Program-made: the position numbers and the translations under genes | The notes under the pieces: generated by a model | The model's database searches: none | What the model saw: only the letters and a program-made list of their open reading frames with translations | Told to the model about the DNA's origin: nothing | Assembly: GCF_900177645.1 (NCBI RefSeq) | Contig: NZ_FXAO01000007.1 | Coordinates: 62,001 to 126,000 of the forward strand | Direction: 5' to 3' | Length of the DNA stretch: 64,000 nucleotides | Source: Arenibacter troitsensis | GTDB taxonomy: Bacteria; Bacteroidota; Bacteroidia; Flavobacteriales; Flavobacteriaceae | Shown: positions 62,473-64,000 of the stretch, piece by piece | How positions within the stretch are numbered: the stretch's first letter is position 1 | How the letters are laid out: each line of letters begins with the position of its first letter

Positions 62473-64000
62473 TTATTTTTCCAATTCTGCTGCAAACATT
62501 TTTGCCTGGGATTCGATGATGGCCTGGGCCTCTAAAATTGCTTTATCCAAAATTACCGTATTGTCTGGAGAAGCTAAATCCGTTGTTGATGCAATGGCCT
62601 TTAAATACCAATCTTCCCATGCTTTTAATATGGCTATCTCAATTTCCGCTGGGTTTCCGGATTTAATGGATTTTTCACTGAGCAGAAATTCCTCTGAAAG
62701 TCGATTTGTTGCCGCATCCCGGACTATTTTAACGATATCCATCGCCGTATAGGAATCACCATTTATTAAGGTCAAGGCACTTGCCAAGGATGCAATGCCC
62801 ACATTTTTAAGTGTTTCCTGTGAGACCTTATCCAATCTATCGCCATCGGTATGGTAAAACTGATCTGTAAAATGCCAAAATAATAATCCGGGGATATTGT
62901 TGTCCAAAAATGGGGTATGGTCACTGCCACCTTCATAGGGATTGGTATTTACCTCCCAATGGGCCACCTTTCCCTGCTTCAAAAAATTATGGATCATATA
63001 GTCATTTAGGTAATGGGGCTTCATATCTTTTAAGGTAAGCGGATTACCGCCCCAGTCCGTATGTTTATCTTTCCCCCTGGTCCAGATGGCACTTGGATCT
63101 GGCATTTTTTCTATTAAAAACGTCCCCCCGGTAATAGCCGTGTTTTCTCCGACCATATCCAAACTTAGTCCCCATTTTATACCTTTGGTCCTTTTTTCAT
63201 TTTCTTGAAGGTATCTTTTTGTGGATATAATTTCATCACCCCAAATAAATGTCATGGTACGTTGAACATCAATACTTCCATTACTGATTAATTTTGCGGC
63301 CACTGTGGCCATTTCCAATTGGACACCCACTCCACTGGCATTATCGTTGGCGCCCGGTTCCTGTACATGGGCGCTAAACACCAAGCGTTCCACGGGTATT
63401 TCGGAGCCCTTTATATTGGCAACCAGCGTTAGTTCTTCAGAAGGGTAAACTTTGCTGGAAATATTTACTTTGGCATATACAGGTCCTTTTGCCAATGCCG
63501 CCTTTAGCCTTTCTTTGGCATTATAGGAAAGGGCAATGCCCCAAGTGTTTTTGGGATCGAATGTCAAGCTTCGGAATTGGATGGAATTTACATTTACATC
63601 AGGCTTTAAATAGTCGGGGTTATCATAAGTGATTATACCCAAGGCACCTTTTTTTAATACACCTTCCTTATAAATGTCGGTGGCGTTTGTTTCCGTAAAA
63701 ATAATTTTTCCCTTTACAGAAATCCTTTGAAGCTCATCAATATCCTCAACATAAATTACCTCTGCGGTTGTTCCATTTTTTGGAGTCGAAATGGAATTGA
63801 TATAAACCATGTTCCTATTGGAGGAGAAGGACACCAAAGGGGTATTTTCCCCAACCAGGCTAATGCTTGCATCAACAATTTCCCAAGTAGGATGAAGCAA
63901 GGGCCTTTTTTCCAACCTATAAGTGAAACGATCAGCATTGGATGCATTTTCTTCCAAAACATAGCCTGCGGCTTTTAAGGATTCTGCCACTTTATGGATG
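62473..64000 (-). CDS. M28 family zinc aminopeptidase, partial (N-terminus off the right edge)
   Basis: Secreted-type M28 metallopeptidase; 508 codons are visible and the 5' end lies beyond 64000, because the reading frame is open to the edge. A PA-like insertion is at about the first third, followed by the M28 core: zinc ligands in SAHVQEPGANDNAS, GDE, LDMVG and FYHTDGD. The residue that is usually the catalytic Glu (in a WGAEE-type motif) reads Asp in WGDEI. That exchange may change activity. The signal peptide is not visible. Confidence 0.85.
   Translation of the reverse strand, partial: IHKVAESLKAAGYVLEENASNADRFTYRLEKRPLLHPTWEIVDASISLVGENTPLVSFSSNRNMVYINSISTPKNGTTAEVIYVEDIDELQRISVKGKIIFTETNATDIYKEGVLKKGALGIITYDNPDYLKPDVNVNSIQFRSLTFDPKNTWGIALSYNAKERLKAALAKGPVYAKVNISSKVYPSEELTLVANIKGSEIPVERLVFSAHVQEPGANDNASGVGVQLEMATVAAKLISNGSIDVQRTMTFIWGDEIISTKRYLQENEKRTKGIKWGLSLDMVGENTAITGGTFLIEKMPDPSAIWTRGKDKHTDWGGNPLTLKDMKPHYLNDYMIHNFLKQGKVAHWEVNTNPYEGGSDHTPFLDNNIPGLLFWHFTDQFYHTDGDRLDKVSQETLKNVGIASLASALTLINGDSYTAMDIVKIVRDAATNRLSEEFLLSEKSIKSGNPAEIEIAILKAWEDWYLKAIASTTDLASPDNTVILDKAILEAQAIIESQAKMFAAELEK

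Noticed and set aside
1..64000. tRNA, rRNA or known riboswitch genes
   Set aside because: Intergenic regions were read for T-loop-like GGTTC and CCA-ended cloverleaf patterns and none was convincing; a covariance scan would be needed to exclude degenerate RNAs.

Overview
This window looks like chromosomal, mostly core, sequence from a gliding marine-type member of the Flavobacteriaceae (Bacteroidota). The evidence is: gldH and a SprE/PorW-type lipoprotein of the type IX secretion (T9SS) and gliding machinery; Bacteroidota-only families (DUF4292, DUF4837, DUF5687, DUF6747- and DUF6168-like proteins); an ATP synthase locus without atpD/atpC; no purine-rich Shine-Dalgarno sequences; and many intergenic -7 boxes of the Bacteroidota form TAnnTTTG. 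I cannot name the genus. No rRNA, tRNA, CRISPR array, prophage or insertion sequence was seen.

Layout. 1-5.9 kb (minus): an envelope polysaccharide operon made of an uncharacterised protein with a nucleoside-phosphorylase-like C-terminus, a Wzz-like protein, then rmlB-A-C-D for dTDP-L-rhamnose; rmlD runs off the left edge. 6-8.8 kb: GH3-like and M23 peptidase genes, divergent from tatA. 9.3-16.8 kb: SPOR/TPR/PD40/OmpA protein, a 56-aa membrane protein flanked by CCAA-rich repeats, a DUF4837 lipoprotein, a LysM transglycosylase and pgk. 17-23.2 kb: holB, a DoxX-like protein, a patatin, an NAD(P)H:ferredoxin-type reductase, and a DUF5687/ABC pair. 23.4-32.4 kb: sprE, bactofilin, then atpZ-like, a DUF6168-like gene and atpBEFHAG, ending in a 103-bp tandem repeat that copies the 3' end of atpG. 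32.5-38.4 kb: flippase, dut, TPR protein, DUF4292 lipoprotein, EnvC-like protein, aldo/keto reductase. 38.4-43.2 kb: thioesterase, HU/SPOR protein, dprA, trpS, plsC. 43.2-45.8 kb (minus): lipoprotein, ECF sigma factor and a probable dual-membrane-spanning anti-sigma factor. 46-52.9 kb: recA, trhO, ricT-gldH-PBP1A. 53-54.9 kb: scoA and scoB separated by a broken four-helix-bundle (S23/IVS) gene. 55-57.6 kb: small ORF, GNAT acetyltransferase, aminotransferase, Vsr-like nuclease. 57.7-61.6 kb (minus): sdhC-sdhA-sdhB with an intact four-helix-bundle gene between sdhA and sdhB. The right edge holds a small membrane protein and an M28 peptidase that runs off the window.

The genes fall into a few jobs: envelope polysaccharide and peptidoglycan handling (rml, Wzz-like, flippase, PlsC, PBP1A, LysM transglycosylase, M23/EnvC proteins, SPOR proteins), T9SS/gliding (sprE, gldH, possibly the OmpA protein), energy (ATP synthase, succinate dehydrogenase, 3-oxoacid CoA-transferase, pgk), and DNA/RNA maintenance (recA, dprA, holB, vsr-like, trhO, trpS).

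No large accessory island is present. The points most worth a second look are the sigma/anti-sigma/lipoprotein trio, the two unrelated-looking four-helix-bundle genes each placed between the two subunit genes of an enzyme, the atpG 3'-end repeat, the nucleoside-phosphorylase-like protein of the rml operon, the Zn-site-free Vsr homologue, and two candidate small RNAs.
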